A stretch of 64,000 nt of DNA from JANMES01 sp038229715 (GTDB lineage Bacteria > Planctomycetota > Phycisphaerae > Tepidisphaerales > Tepidisphaeraceae), in assembly GCA_038229715.1 (NCBI GenBank), contig JBBROD010000011.1, positions 8,555-72,554 on the forward strand. Reading direction: 5' to 3'. Position numbers and translations under genes: made by a program. This document shows, one piece after another, positions 1 through 8,616 of this stretch (within the stretch, counting starts at the first letter, position 1; every line of letters starts with the position of its first letter). Under the pieces are notes generated by a model, which ran no database searches, was not told the origin of the DNA, and was given only the letters and a program-made list of their open reading frames with translations.

Positions 1-2567
1 GGGAGTATCACCCAGAGCATCGCCCAGTAGCCGGTCGGATCCTGTAACCACGGGTACGGGCGCGTCATGGGCGTCAGTAGTGACGAAAGCTGCCACGCCA
101 GCGGAATAGCGGCCACTGCTATTGCAATCGACGCGAACTTTTTTAGCCGTGCAGTGAGTGCGACCTCTTCACGCGGCGAGTTCCACGCTACCCCCGCCGC
201 AGCCAGCAGCGCCGCCCCCCCCAGTGCGGCGCCGCACAACAGGAACGCGATCGGCGGACGAAGATTCATCGCAGGCAATAGTCCGCTGGCGAGCGATCCG
301 GGAATGAATGGCAAGAATGCACTGGTAGTGACGCCGGCCCGCACCGCAGTTCGGCCGGCGGCGGGTACCGGCGATCGGCGGGCGCGCATCGAGATTGCTT
401 CGATCACAGCCACCGCTAGGGTCGATACCACTGCCCACCACAACAGCCCGAAGACGCCGCATGTGATCGTCCGGCCGACAACAGAGCCGGTCAGCCGCAT
501 CAGAATCTGGTTGAACACGCCCTGCGGCGAGCCGTCGTACATCATCTTCCAGATCGTCAGCACCACCACACCGCTGGTGACGGCCGGCAGGTAAAAGAGC
601 GTGCGGAAAAAGATCTTGCCCCATGAAATTTCCGATAGCAGGATCGCGAGAAGGATCGGCGCGAAGAATCCCAGGCTCAGCGAGAGCACGACGTAGATCA
701 ACGTCTGAAACAAAGCGTTCCAGAACGTTTCTGCGGTGAAGACGGCGATAAAGTTGTCTAGGCCGATGAAATGGCTGACGCCGGTCACGCGGTAATCGCG
801 AAACGCGAGCATCGCACCGCTGGCCAGCGGGTAGTAGTCCCAGATGAGGATTGTCAGCACCGCTGGAAGAAGAAAGAGGATGCCAAGTCTGACGAGCGAA
901 TCGCGATCCGCCGCGCGCGCGCCCTCAGTGATAGCGGCGGCGCGATTGGAGCCTCGCCCGGTACTCCGAGAGATTTCAGGGTGAGGGCTCTGTATCGTTG
1001 TGGGCGTTCCTGTGAGTGAGGCAGAACCCTCACCCCCGCCGTCTCCCGGCATGCCGTGCAAGGGAACAATGCGGAAGGCGCTTACACGCGTCTTGAGCAA
1101 AAAGAATAACAGGCCCGCGATAATGATCGCCAGTCCGCTCACCACGCCACGGGCAATCTTCCGCTGATGCGCGACGACTTCGACCGGCGTGGTTTCAAAG
1201 AACGCACTGTTGGCCCGATCATTGATCGATTGCAGCACGGCCTTCGGATCGCCGGACTCGCTGTAGAGCACGTCGTCGAGCTGCGAAAGCACGTCGGTGG
1301 CGACCTGGTCATAGCCCGGCGCGTACGGCTCGAGACGGCCGTTCTCCAGCATCTTCTGAGAGAAGCTCAGCCAAGCTTTGGGGATGGCCTGTAGTTCCGA
1401 TGCGTAGCCGAACCTCGCCAGCCAGTCGGGAGGAACTGAATTACTCGCGCCGCTTTCGACGCAGACGCGGGTGATGATGCGTTTGGCGTCATCGGAGGTT
1501 TTGAACGCGATGTACCGCCAGGCCGCATCACGCCGGGCGGGATTTGAGGCCAGCATGGAGTTGAGCCCCCAGAATTCGCCCTCCAGCATCGCCGCGGGTC
1601 CGGCCGGGCCGGAAGGAAGTGGGGCGACACCGAGCAGCGCGGGATCGGGAATGAACGCACCGATATCTCCTACGGTGGAGATGATCGTCATTGCCGCCTT
1701 GCCTTCCTGGACGTTGACGACGGATTGGCCGGTGGAATCGACGCGCAGGCAGCCTTGCATTTCTTCGCCGGCGGAGCTCTTCCACTTGCCCCAGCGCATC
1801 TCACGATACAACTGCAGTGCCGCCAGCGCCGGCGGTTCGTCGAGCGAAAGGCGGTCGCCGGTCGGGGTCGATCGCACCATCTCCCCGCCAGCCTGCCAGA
1901 CGAAATTCGGGAAGCGCCAGCCCGCATCCACGCCACTCGGCAGGACGAGGCCGAACTGCCCCTTCGCGGGGATCGTGAGCTTGCGTGAGTACGACAGCAG
2001 CTCATTCCAATCCACTGGCGGGTGTTCGGGGTTCAGGCCGGCGTTGGCGAAAAGGTCCTTGCGATAGAGCAGCGCCGATACCGCCACCTTCGCAGGAATT
2101 GCGTACACGTGCCCGTCTCTCGAGACGGTGGGCAAGAGTTTCTGGAAATACGGATCGGCCTTGATTGCCGGAGTGAGGTACGCATCGAGCGGGAGCAGGA
2201 AGCCCTGGTCGATGTATTTCTGCATCGATCGGCCGTTGACGTAAAGCGCGTCGGGTGCAGTTTGGCCGGCGATGGACATGTAGAGCGTGGCTTCCCCGCG
2301 CGGGCCTTCCAGGCGCAATCGCACATACGGGTCGATCACGACATTGGGGTTGGCTTCGTGGAACGCATTGAGGACTGCTTTTTCCGCCGCCACGCCGGCG
2401 CCGCGGATGCCGCCGGACGGAACTTCGAGGCGGAGGTGTACCGAGTCATCGGCCGAAGCGATCAACGCGAATGAGACGACGGCCAGCCATGCGAAAACGA
2501 AGGCACCCCGCCTGCGTACGGTTCGCGCGGCGCAGCATACCCCCGAAACGTCCGGGCATTCGTGCAT
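1..2567 (-). CDS. Fused sugar-type ABC transporter: solute-binding domain plus MalF-like permease (3' end outside window)
   Basis: The reading frame is open from the ATG at 2567 to the window edge (about 855 residues visible). The first ~35 residues form a signal/anchor segment. Residues ~36-440 resemble a family 1 extracellular sugar-binding protein (an AAEKAVLNAFHEANP start, then an ALYVNGRSMQKYIDQG region and a DVLYSESGDPKAVLQSIND end). A transmembrane segment, a low-complexity linker (~500-550) and MalF-like permease helices follow (LPAVLTILIWDYYPLASG, FRTLFYLPAVTSG). Family knowledge: the two parts normally import sugars as separate subunits; the fusion is inferred to tether binding protein to channel. 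The start overlaps the IclR stop codon by one base (TGATG), implying translational coupling. No ATPase gene is in view. The linker carries a palindromic repeat in frame. Confidence 0.85.
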   Translation of the reverse strand, partial: MHECPDVSGVCCAARTVRRRGAFVFAWLAVVSFALIASADDSVHLRLEVPSGGIRGAGVAAEKAVLNAFHEANPNVVIDPYVRLRLEGPRGEATLYMSIAGQTAPDALYVNGRSMQKYIDQGFLLPLDAYLTPAIKADPYFQKLLPTVSRDGHVYAIPAKVAVSALLYRKDLFANAGLNPEHPPVDWNELLSYSRKLTIPAKGQFGLVLPSGVDAGWRFPNFVWQAGGEMVRSTPTGDRLSLDEPPALAALQLYREMRWGKWKSSAGEEMQGCLRVDSTGQSVVNVQEGKAAMTIISTVGDIGAFIPDPALLGVAPLPSGPAGPAAMLEGEFWGLNSMLASNPARRDAAWRYIAFKTSDDAKRIITRVCVESGASNSVPPDWLARFGYASELQAIPKAWLSFSQKMLENGRLEPYAPGYDQVATDVLSQLDDVLYSESGDPKAVLQSINDRANSAFFETTPVEVVAHQRKIARGVVSGLAIIIAGLLFFLLKTRVSAFRIVPLHGMPGDGGGEGSASLTGTPTTIQSPHPEISRSTGRGSNRAAAITEGARAADRDSLVRLGILFLLPAVLTILIWDYYPLASGAMLAFRDYRVTGVSHFIGLDNFIAVFTAETFWNALFQTLIYVVLSLSLGFFAPILLAILLSEISWGKIFFRTLFYLPAVTSGVVVLTIWKMMYDGSPQGVFNQILMRLTGSVVGRTITCGVFGLLWWAVVSTLAVAVIEAISMRARRSPVPAAGRTAVRAGVTTSAFLPFIPGSLASGLLPAMNLRPPIAFLLCGAALGGAALLAAAGVAWNSPREEVALTARLKKFASIAIAVAAIPLAWQLSSLLTPMTRPYPWLQDPTGYWAMLWVIL
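951..1050. repeat. GGTGAGGG-type palindromic element inside a coding region
   Basis: GGTGAGGGCTCTG at 980-992 faces CAGAACCCTCACC at 1022-1034, giving a 13-bp stem with one G-T pair and a 29-nt loop. The flanking CCCGGTACTCCGAGAG resembles the GGTGAGGG/CTCCGGGAGAG repeats common between genes of many GC-rich bacteria. Here it lies inside the ABC fusion gene and is read through without a stop, encoding the Ser/Thr/Pro-rich linker between the binding and permease parts. Confidence 0.6.
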
Positions 2568-3343
2568 CAGGCGAGACCTCCAATCTGCTTGCTCGCCTCG
2601 AGCATTTCGTGGATGAGTTTTTTCGGTTCAATGTTCGCCTTCACCCACAACCCCACGCCCAGTACACCAATCAGGCGGTGTCCCTCATCGAACACCGGGA
2701 CGGCGGCGCGGAGTTGGTCTTCGGGGAAGATCGGCGGCAATACGTAGCCAACATCACGGGCTCTTTGCAGAAAGGCTTCGAGCTTCTCCTGCGTTTTCCA
2801 AATCGGAGCGCCCTGATCAAGAAACGGATGACGCGTACGATACTCCTCCACTTCCTCGCGCGACCAGAACGCCTGGAAGCAAAGTGGCGTGGCGGATTGG
2901 TACGCGGTCATTGTGCGCTTCGGTCGCTCCAGTACACCGGGGCGCTGCATGCGCATTCGCAGGAGCATCATCACTTCCCCGCCGAGGTGCTGACTAAAGC
3001 TCAGCGAAGCTTCATCCTGAGCGCCGATTTTGGCAGGGAGCAGTCCTTTGACGCGGTCGAAGACGTCGTTCATGATCACCGACGCCTGGCGGACCAAAGC
3101 GTGACCGTGCCGCTCTTCCGCCAGCCGCGTAACTGCGGTTCCTAGTCGGTAGCGCACTGGCGAGGTCGTTTTCTCGACGAAGTCGCGCGCGATCAGTGTG
3201 CGGATGAGGTTGTGTGCCGTCGGCTGCTTGAGCCCGAGCGAGTTGCACACCTCGCCGAGAGACAGGCCGCGCTCTGACTGGGCTACCAGTTCGATGACAT
3301 CGACGGCCCGCAGGAGAGATTGAATCAGTTCGTTATGCGGCAT
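2567..3343 (-). CDS. IclR-family transcriptional regulator
   Basis: 258 aa, the usual IclR length. The N-terminal ~70 residues form a winged helix-turn-helix (SLLRAVDVIELVAQSERGLS, then SLGLKQPTAHNLIRTLIARD). The remainder is an IclR effector-binding GAF-like domain ending in the typical FDEGHRLIGVLGVGL stretch, followed by an Ile-rich last helix. Family members repress or activate catabolic operons in response to small metabolites. The stop codon overlaps the start of the ABC transporter fusion, so regulator and transporter are probably one mRNA. The regulator may control the transporter and the divergent peptidase promoter at 3498-3526; that target assignment is inference. Confidence 0.9.
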   Translation of the reverse strand: MPHNELIQSLLRAVDVIELVAQSERGLSLGEVCNSLGLKQPTAHNLIRTLIARDFVEKTTSPVRYRLGTAVTRLAEERHGHALVRQASVIMNDVFDRVKGLLPAKIGAQDEASLSFSQHLGGEVMMLLRMRMQRPGVLERPKRTMTAYQSATPLCFQAFWSREEVEEYRTRHPFLDQGAPIWKTQEKLEAFLQRARDVGYVLPPIFPEDQLRAAVPVFDEGHRLIGVLGVGLWVKANIEPKKLIHEMLEASKQIGGLA

Positions 3344-3474
3344 AGGTTTTTGTAGGTGCGAAGTCCTGAAAACTCAGAGGATCGCTCGCCACTTACCACG
3401 GGAGGCTCCGGTTGCTTCGACAGTTTCAAAAAGACTCGACGCGACGAAATATCAGTCGCGTTCGACAAGGTAAT

Positions 3475-3526
3475 ATCATCTATGATGACTAACTATCTTG
3501 CAATGATAAATTTTATCTTGTATAAA
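3475..3526 (+). promoter_or_regulatory. Sigma70-like promoter with palindromic operator candidates
   Basis: TTGCAA (3498-3503), a 17-bp spacer and TATAAA (3521-3526) form a good vegetative promoter pointing at the M14 peptidase gene. The spacer contains the perfect palindrome GATAAA-T-TTTATC (3505-3517), and ATCAT-CT-ATGAT lies just upstream (3475-3486). Palindromes inside and beside a promoter next to a divergent IclR gene are plausible operators. The segment is far more AT-rich than its surroundings. Confidence 0.6.
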
Positions 3527-3554
3527 AATTCTTGGTGTGTAGCATTAAAGTTAG

Positions 3555-4844
3555 ATGGCCAAGCAACGGAATCCTGTTCCATCCCGGCGTCGAACGGGCT
3601 CGGCTGATATGCTGTCGGGGGGAATTCGTCGGACTCAAGGCCAAGGGTTTTCGCCCAATAGCCAGGAGGTTCGCGAGCGGATTCTTACTCTGGCTATCAA
3701 GCATCCGGGGGTAATAGCGGTTCGTACAGTGCTCCAGTCCGCCTTGGGTCGGCCGATCAATGCAGTCACGATCACAGATCCTCGCGTCCATGATGCGGAC
3801 AAGCAGCACGTTCTGATCGCCGCCGGTCAGCACGGGAACGAAGAATCCGCCCGGTTGGTGGCATTGCGGCTAATGGATTATTTGTTGTCTCCGGATGGCC
3901 GCCCCCTGCTGCAGCGGCAGAAGTTTATGGTGCTGCCGAACGTCAGTCCCGACGCCGCCGAGGCCGACACGTACGAAACCCCCGCCGGCGTAAAGCCGAA
4001 CCTCGATCACCCGCCGACTGGCGCGACATCACCCGAAGGTAAAGCGCTGGAAATGGTGGCTGAGGAACTGGCGCCTGAAGTATACGTCGATCTGCACGCC
4101 CGCGGCCACGCCGGCTGCAGCCACGATATGGTGCTCTTCCCTCCTACCAAGCCCTATACCGAAGACGAGCGGCTCCTCTACGAAACCGCCACGCTGATGG
4201 CCAGCGAAGGGGAGCGATCCGGGATCCCGCACGTCGTACATTCGCTTACGTGGCCGGGCTGGGGGTCGCACGATCTGAATCAACCGAGTTCAACGCTCTA
4301 TGCGTATCGGCGGTTCAAGTCGATGGTCTTCCTTACTGAAAACGCGGAGCACAACGATATTGCCTACCCCGCCAAGATGCGGGCGCTGTCTGGTGTCAAT
4401 CGCCTCAAGCCGCTGCTGGCGATGGGAAATCGGCGCCATCCAAGCCAGTATTACAGTGGGTATCCCTGTTCTATGGCGATCGGCATGTTTCATACAGGAG
4501 TGGTGGCGGTCGGCAAGACGGCGGCGGCGCGGCGGGCCAGTCGGCTCGATCTGTGGCGCAACGCAGACGCCTTCATCAAGTTGTCGACCGCAATCCCGGA
4601 ACCTCTTGAAAGCAAAACGCTGCACGTCACCTACACCGGTCCGACGATCAGCAGCGGCGCAGGCTTCCAGATCCGCATCGCCGGCCGGCTGCACGTGAAG
4701 CAGATCGCAGTCAACGGCAAGCGCCTTCGGGCCGGCGAAACCAACGGCTATTACACGTGGCGGGACAAGCACACCACCTACGCTGTGGCGGCCGTTTCTG
4801 AACTGAATGCCGGCGAGCACGAAGTAGTGTTTGAGTTTCAGTAG
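3555..4844 (+). CDS. M14-family zinc carboxypeptidase / deacylase-like protein
   Basis: 429 aa. The HGNE motif (H93, E96) matches the HxxE zinc ligands of M14 carboxypeptidases and succinylglutamate-desuccinylase-like deacylases. The later VDLHARGHAG supplies a third candidate His ligand, and LPNVSPDAAEAD corresponds to the NPDG region. The C-terminal ~90 residues look like a beta-sandwich appendage. No convincing signal peptide is visible, so it is probably cytoplasmic. It would cleave an amide or peptide bond of an imported or modified amino compound. It is followed by a lysine aminotransferase-like gene, suggesting a role in catabolism of a lysine derivative (inference). An alternative start lies at 3609. 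Confidence 0.75.
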   Translation: MAKQRNPVPSRRRTGSADMLSGGIRRTQGQGFSPNSQEVRERILTLAIKHPGVIAVRTVLQSALGRPINAVTITDPRVHDADKQHVLIAAGQHGNEESARLVALRLMDYLLSPDGRPLLQRQKFMVLPNVSPDAAEADTYETPAGVKPNLDHPPTGATSPEGKALEMVAEELAPEVYVDLHARGHAGCSHDMVLFPPTKPYTEDERLLYETATLMASEGERSGIPHVVHSLTWPGWGSHDLNQPSSTLYAYRRFKSMVFLTENAEHNDIAYPAKMRALSGVNRLKPLLAMGNRRHPSQYYSGYPCSMAIGMFHTGVVAVGKTAAARRASRLDLWRNADAFIKLSTAIPEPLESKTLHVTYTGPTISSGAGFQIRIAGRLHVKQIAVNGKRLRAGETNGYYTWRDKHTTYAVAAVSELNAGEHEVVFEFQ

Positions 4845-4962
4845 TTGGAGCTACGGTCAACATTGGGAAGAACGAATGGGTCGGACAGCAAGTACTGCTA
4901 GTGGGCGTTCCAAATACATCCATTGCAAATCGATGGTGTTGGAGTCGGAAAGGAGTTCCGCT

Positions 4963-6354
4963 ATGTCATCAATCCATCTCAATCCGCCGGATGTATTCCC
5001 CGGTCCGCTCAGCGCGGGCATGATTTGCGAGCTCAAACGCCACGTCGTGATGGACCCGTATCCGTTCGGGGTTGACCTCGAGCGATGCCACGACAGCTAC
5101 CTCGTCACCGTCGACGGGCAGGAAATCCTCGATTTCGGCGGCTACTATGGTTCGAAGTTGATCGCCTACAACCACCCCGCCTTGTACGAGCCCGCGTACG
5201 TTCTCCAACTCGTCCGCGCGGCAAACAACAAAGTCCCCAACCCTGATTTCCTTACGAAGGAATGCCTTGACTACTATCGTCTGCTGTTTGAGTTGGCGCC
5301 CAAAGCCATGCGTACACCTACGCTCGAAGCCTACGCCGTGAACAGCGGCGCTGAAGCCGTCGAGAACATGATGAAGTACCTAATCAACCTGCACGATGAA
5401 AAGCAGCTCGCCAAAGGCCGGCTTGTGGGCACGCGGCGGTTCATCTATTTCGACAACGCCTTCCACGGCAGGACGATCTTTGCACTAAACGTCACGCAAA
5501 TCACGCACGACCCGTTGATCACCGAAGACTTCCGCGGCCTGGTGCAGGGCAACCTGCAAGTGCCCTTCCCATTTCTGGATCACGACGCTCCCGCCAAGCA
5601 GAATAACGCCCGTGCCAAGAGGAGCCTGCAGATCATCGAGGAATACCTCCAGCGCTACCCCGGCGAAATCGTCGGCATCATTGTCGAGCCGATTCAGGGC
5701 GCCGGCGGGCACAATGTCGCGTCGGCCGACTTCTTTCAGCAGCTCAGCAGGCTCGCGCATCACTACGAAACGTACTTGGGCTTCGACGAAGTGCAAACCG
5801 CCGGCGGGCAGCTCGGCACGACATTCGCCATCGATCAGTACGACCTTCCCTACCCGCCACAATCCGTGGCGGTCGGCAAGAAATTTGCGAACGGTGTCGT
5901 CTACATGCTGCACACAATGCAGGACCGCGGCATTCTCGATAGCACCTGGGGCGGCTCGCTGGCCGACATGGTGCGGTTTGTCCGTGAGATGCAGATCGTC
6001 CGCGACGAGCGGCTTATCGAGCAAGTTCCACATAAATCAAAGCGACTCATCCACGGCTTGCAGAGGCTGGTGGACGACTACCCCCAACTCATCCACAATG
6101 TTCGTGGATTGGGCTTGTATCAGGGGTTCTCAGTGCGCGGTCAGGGGATGACCGGCAAACTGGTCGATCGCGCGCTGCAGCGCGAATCGCTGCTACTGCT
6201 CGGCGCCGGGCCGGGCTCGATCCGCCTGCGCCCGTCGCTGAGCGTCACGGAAGCGGAGATCGATCTGATGCTGCGCAAGCTCGATCGGTGTCTTGCCCTG
6301 CTGAACGACGATCTGGACCAACAAACGCCACCCTCAACGAGAGTTTCCGTATGA
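4963..6354 (+). CDS. Class III aminotransferase, L-lysine 6-aminotransferase-like
   Basis: 463 aa. The start at 4963 is favoured by AAGGAG about 8 nt upstream. A PLP-dependent class III fold is supported by NSGAEAVENMMKY, GFDEVQTAGG and GKKFANG (K306, the likely Schiff-base lysine). The segment STWGGSLADMVRFVRE closely matches the diagnostic region of lysine epsilon-aminotransferases (Lat), and the N-terminus LDFGGYYGSKLIAYNHPAL also fits. Lat converts lysine and 2-oxoglutarate to the 6-semialdehyde, which cyclises, plus glutamate. The gene ends in an ATGA overlap with the next secreted protein, indicating an operon with the M14 gene. The exact substrate cannot be set from sequence. Confidence 0.8.
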   Translation: MSSIHLNPPDVFPGPLSAGMICELKRHVVMDPYPFGVDLERCHDSYLVTVDGQEILDFGGYYGSKLIAYNHPALYEPAYVLQLVRAANNKVPNPDFLTKECLDYYRLLFELAPKAMRTPTLEAYAVNSGAEAVENMMKYLINLHDEKQLAKGRLVGTRRFIYFDNAFHGRTIFALNVTQITHDPLITEDFRGLVQGNLQVPFPFLDHDAPAKQNNARAKRSLQIIEEYLQRYPGEIVGIIVEPIQGAGGHNVASADFFQQLSRLAHHYETYLGFDEVQTAGGQLGTTFAIDQYDLPYPPQSVAVGKKFANGVVYMLHTMQDRGILDSTWGGSLADMVRFVREMQIVRDERLIEQVPHKSKRLIHGLQRLVDDYPQLIHNVRGLGLYQGFSVRGQGMTGKLVDRALQRESLLLLGAGPGSIRLRPSLSVTEAEIDLMLRKLDRCLALLNDDLDQQTPPSTRVSV

Positions 6355-8579
6355 TGAAGATGATGATGATTGACAAACTGTTTCGACGTACGCTCCTCCT
6401 AGCTCTGGCTGTCACCGGCGCGGCAGCGCTGGCGGCTGATCCGGTTGATCCCGTGCAGCACGAGCTGATTACTCAGCCGTACCGCGTGTGCCAGGATATG
6501 GAGGAACTCACCGCGCGCATCAACAACCTCTATCGGAAGCCGTTCGAAAAACTCTTCAACGCCAGCGGCGCGATGCAGCCGGAGACGATCTTCTTCAAGG
6601 ACGTCACCAGCGGCCACGAGGTGATGAGCTTGACGCGCGAGCTCTGCAGCGACATAGCCCACGCCGACCTCGGCCGGCCGGTATGGACGGTGGACGGCAA
6701 GCAGATCCTTTTCATGGGTAACCGCGCGCTGATCACCACCGAAGGCCAACTCAAGGTCAGCTCGTGGCCGGGAAAGATGTACAAGATGAACGCCGACTAC
6801 TCGGGTCAGCGCGCCCTGACCGTAGAGATGACTAACGCCGAGGGGAACCCCGCCGGCAAGGCCGACGGCATGCGTGGCAAATACAACATTATGGATCCGA
6901 CCAACCCGAACCTCGCCTATTACGCCGACGCAGATAAGCTGTACCGCGTCAAGCTCTCCAGCGACGACAAGCCCAGCAAGGCCGAGCAGATCGCGACGTT
7001 CTCGAACAACCAGCGCAAGATCATCCAGGCCATCAGCCGCGATCGGAAGCTATTGGTCCAGGACCTGAATGCGGATCCCGATTACGAAACCAAAGTGCTT
7101 CCGTACATGCCGGAGATTCACCTGATCGATCTCAGCAAGCAGTCGAACGAAGCCGGCTTCTACGCACACCATCCGATGGACTACGGCCTGCCTGACGTAA
7201 AAGACCCGGCCGGTAAGGTGCTCCACGACGCGAAGAACAACTACCAGTTTCATTCTCTGATGTTTGCCGGTCCGAACCGCATCGGCTGGAACTACGGGCC
7301 GATGACGCAGGAGGGTGAGTTCCTCGGATGGTCGCTCGATATCAGCAAGGGGCTCGACGGCGTGCCCGCGCACGGGCCAGTGGTGAGCGGGGCCGGCGGA
7401 AACCCGTTCGGGCAGTATGAATCGCACGGTCGATTCATCGCCGATAGTTCGATCGGCCTTTACTACAGCGGTCCGGCCAACATCGACGGGAAGAAGGTCG
7501 GCGACTACGGCTTGTACCTGCGCGATTACAACGCCAACACGCCTCCAGTCTTCATCACTCCTGCGCCCGGCGGACATGTGGCCGGAGGTGAATCTTTTAA
7601 CCCGTTTTACTTCGCAGCCCATATCCAGGCGTCCAGCGCCGAGTGGCGTAAGCGCGTCAAGGAATCCGACGCGATCATGTTCGGCGACGTCCGAACGCCG
7701 GGGAAAGCGTCGGTCCTTTGCTACACCTACTCCGACGTCCGCGGCGGAATGAAAAAAGACCGCGACACCGGCAAGATGGCCTGGAGCGGAATGGATAACA
7801 ACGACTTCCGCCCGTACACGTCTATACCGCGTCCGCTGCTTAGCCGCGACGCCACCAAGGTGTGGTTCCACAGCAGCATGCTCATGCCGACGGAGGATTG
7901 GACAGGAATCTACATCGCCGTCCTGCGCCGGCCGGACCCTCCGACGGATCTGTCGGCCGCCAAGAGCGACCGCGGGATCGATCTGACTTGGAAGCCTGCT
8001 GCTGGTGCGGTGGAGACCAAAGGGTTTCACGTCTACCGTACAATAGGCGAAGCACCGCCCGTCGATCTCACTCCCCAAACAGTGGCCGCCCGCGATGAGA
8101 CTGGGAAGATGAAGGAGTCCGTTACGTTCCACGACGCCGAAGCCGCCGCCGACAAGTCGTACACATACTTTGTTACGGCTGAGGAGTGGTCAACTCTTGA
8201 AAGCGCCACGACGAGCAACCTCGTGACTGTTGGTGTCGAAAACGGAAAAAGTTCGTCGGTCGCGCCACTAACGAAGTTCGACGCGATTGCCCCACCGGAA
8301 ATCACCGGCTTTACCGCGACGGCTGAGCTCGACGCCAAGGGCCAATACCGCCTGCATTGGACGAAATCGCCGGCCGACGATGTCCGATACTATAACGTCT
8401 ACTTCAGCGCAACCGGCCAACCCGAGATCAGCCAGAAACGGCTCATCGCTTCGCCGCTGGCGAGCATGACGAGTTACCTCGATTGGTCCGCCCCGATCGA
8501 CGGCGCTGCCAACTACGCGATCACCGCGGTCGATCGACAAGGTAACGAATCTAAGGCGGTATTCGTGTTGCCGAAGTGA
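6351..8579 (+). CDS. Secreted beta-propeller-like protein with C-terminal fibronectin type III domains
   Basis: 742 aa. The start at 6351 overlaps the preceding stop (ATGATGA). A Met-rich start and the signal peptide LLLALAVTGAAALAA precede the mature chain. The central ~70-530 region has repeated short beta-strand motifs (WTVDGKQILFMGNR, MNADYSGQRALTVEM, LYRVKLSSDDK) reminiscent of TolB/WD40-like propellers. Two fibronectin type III modules follow (about 540-630 and 650-740). No catalytic motif was recognised. Probably exported; coupling to the aminotransferase suggests a shared function such as substrate binding, but this is inference. Confidence 0.6.
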   Translation: MMKMMMIDKLFRRTLLLALAVTGAAALAADPVDPVQHELITQPYRVCQDMEELTARINNLYRKPFEKLFNASGAMQPETIFFKDVTSGHEVMSLTRELCSDIAHADLGRPVWTVDGKQILFMGNRALITTEGQLKVSSWPGKMYKMNADYSGQRALTVEMTNAEGNPAGKADGMRGKYNIMDPTNPNLAYYADADKLYRVKLSSDDKPSKAEQIATFSNNQRKIIQAISRDRKLLVQDLNADPDYETKVLPYMPEIHLIDLSKQSNEAGFYAHHPMDYGLPDVKDPAGKVLHDAKNNYQFHSLMFAGPNRIGWNYGPMTQEGEFLGWSLDISKGLDGVPAHGPVVSGAGGNPFGQYESHGRFIADSSIGLYYSGPANIDGKKVGDYGLYLRDYNANTPPVFITPAPGGHVAGGESFNPFYFAAHIQASSAEWRKRVKESDAIMFGDVRTPGKASVLCYTYSDVRGGMKKDRDTGKMAWSGMDNNDFRPYTSIPRPLLSRDATKVWFHSSMLMPTEDWTGIYIAVLRRPDPPTDLSAAKSDRGIDLTWKPAAGAVETKGFHVYRTIGEAPPVDLTPQTVAARDETGKMKESVTFHDAEAAADKSYTYFVTAEEWSTLESATTSNLVTVGVENGKSSSVAPLTKFDAIAPPEITGFTATAELDAKGQYRLHWTKSPADDVRYYNVYFSATGQPEISQKRLIASPLASMTSYLDWSAPIDGAANYAITAVDRQGNESKAVFVLPK

Positions 8580-8616
8580 GTTGCCTACAAGTAGTGTGAC
8601 GAACGCATGGCAAGGA

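Noticed and set aside
169..2474. Several 80-200 codon frames overlapping the left-hand ABC gene
   Set aside because: The minus-strand frame open over 2567 bp encodes a clear binding protein and permease; the others are its shadows.
7050..8132. 360-codon minus-strand frame opposite the FN3 protein gene
   Set aside because: Composition is typical of an antisense shadow and no domain is recognisable; the plus-strand gene has a signal peptide and FN3 modules.
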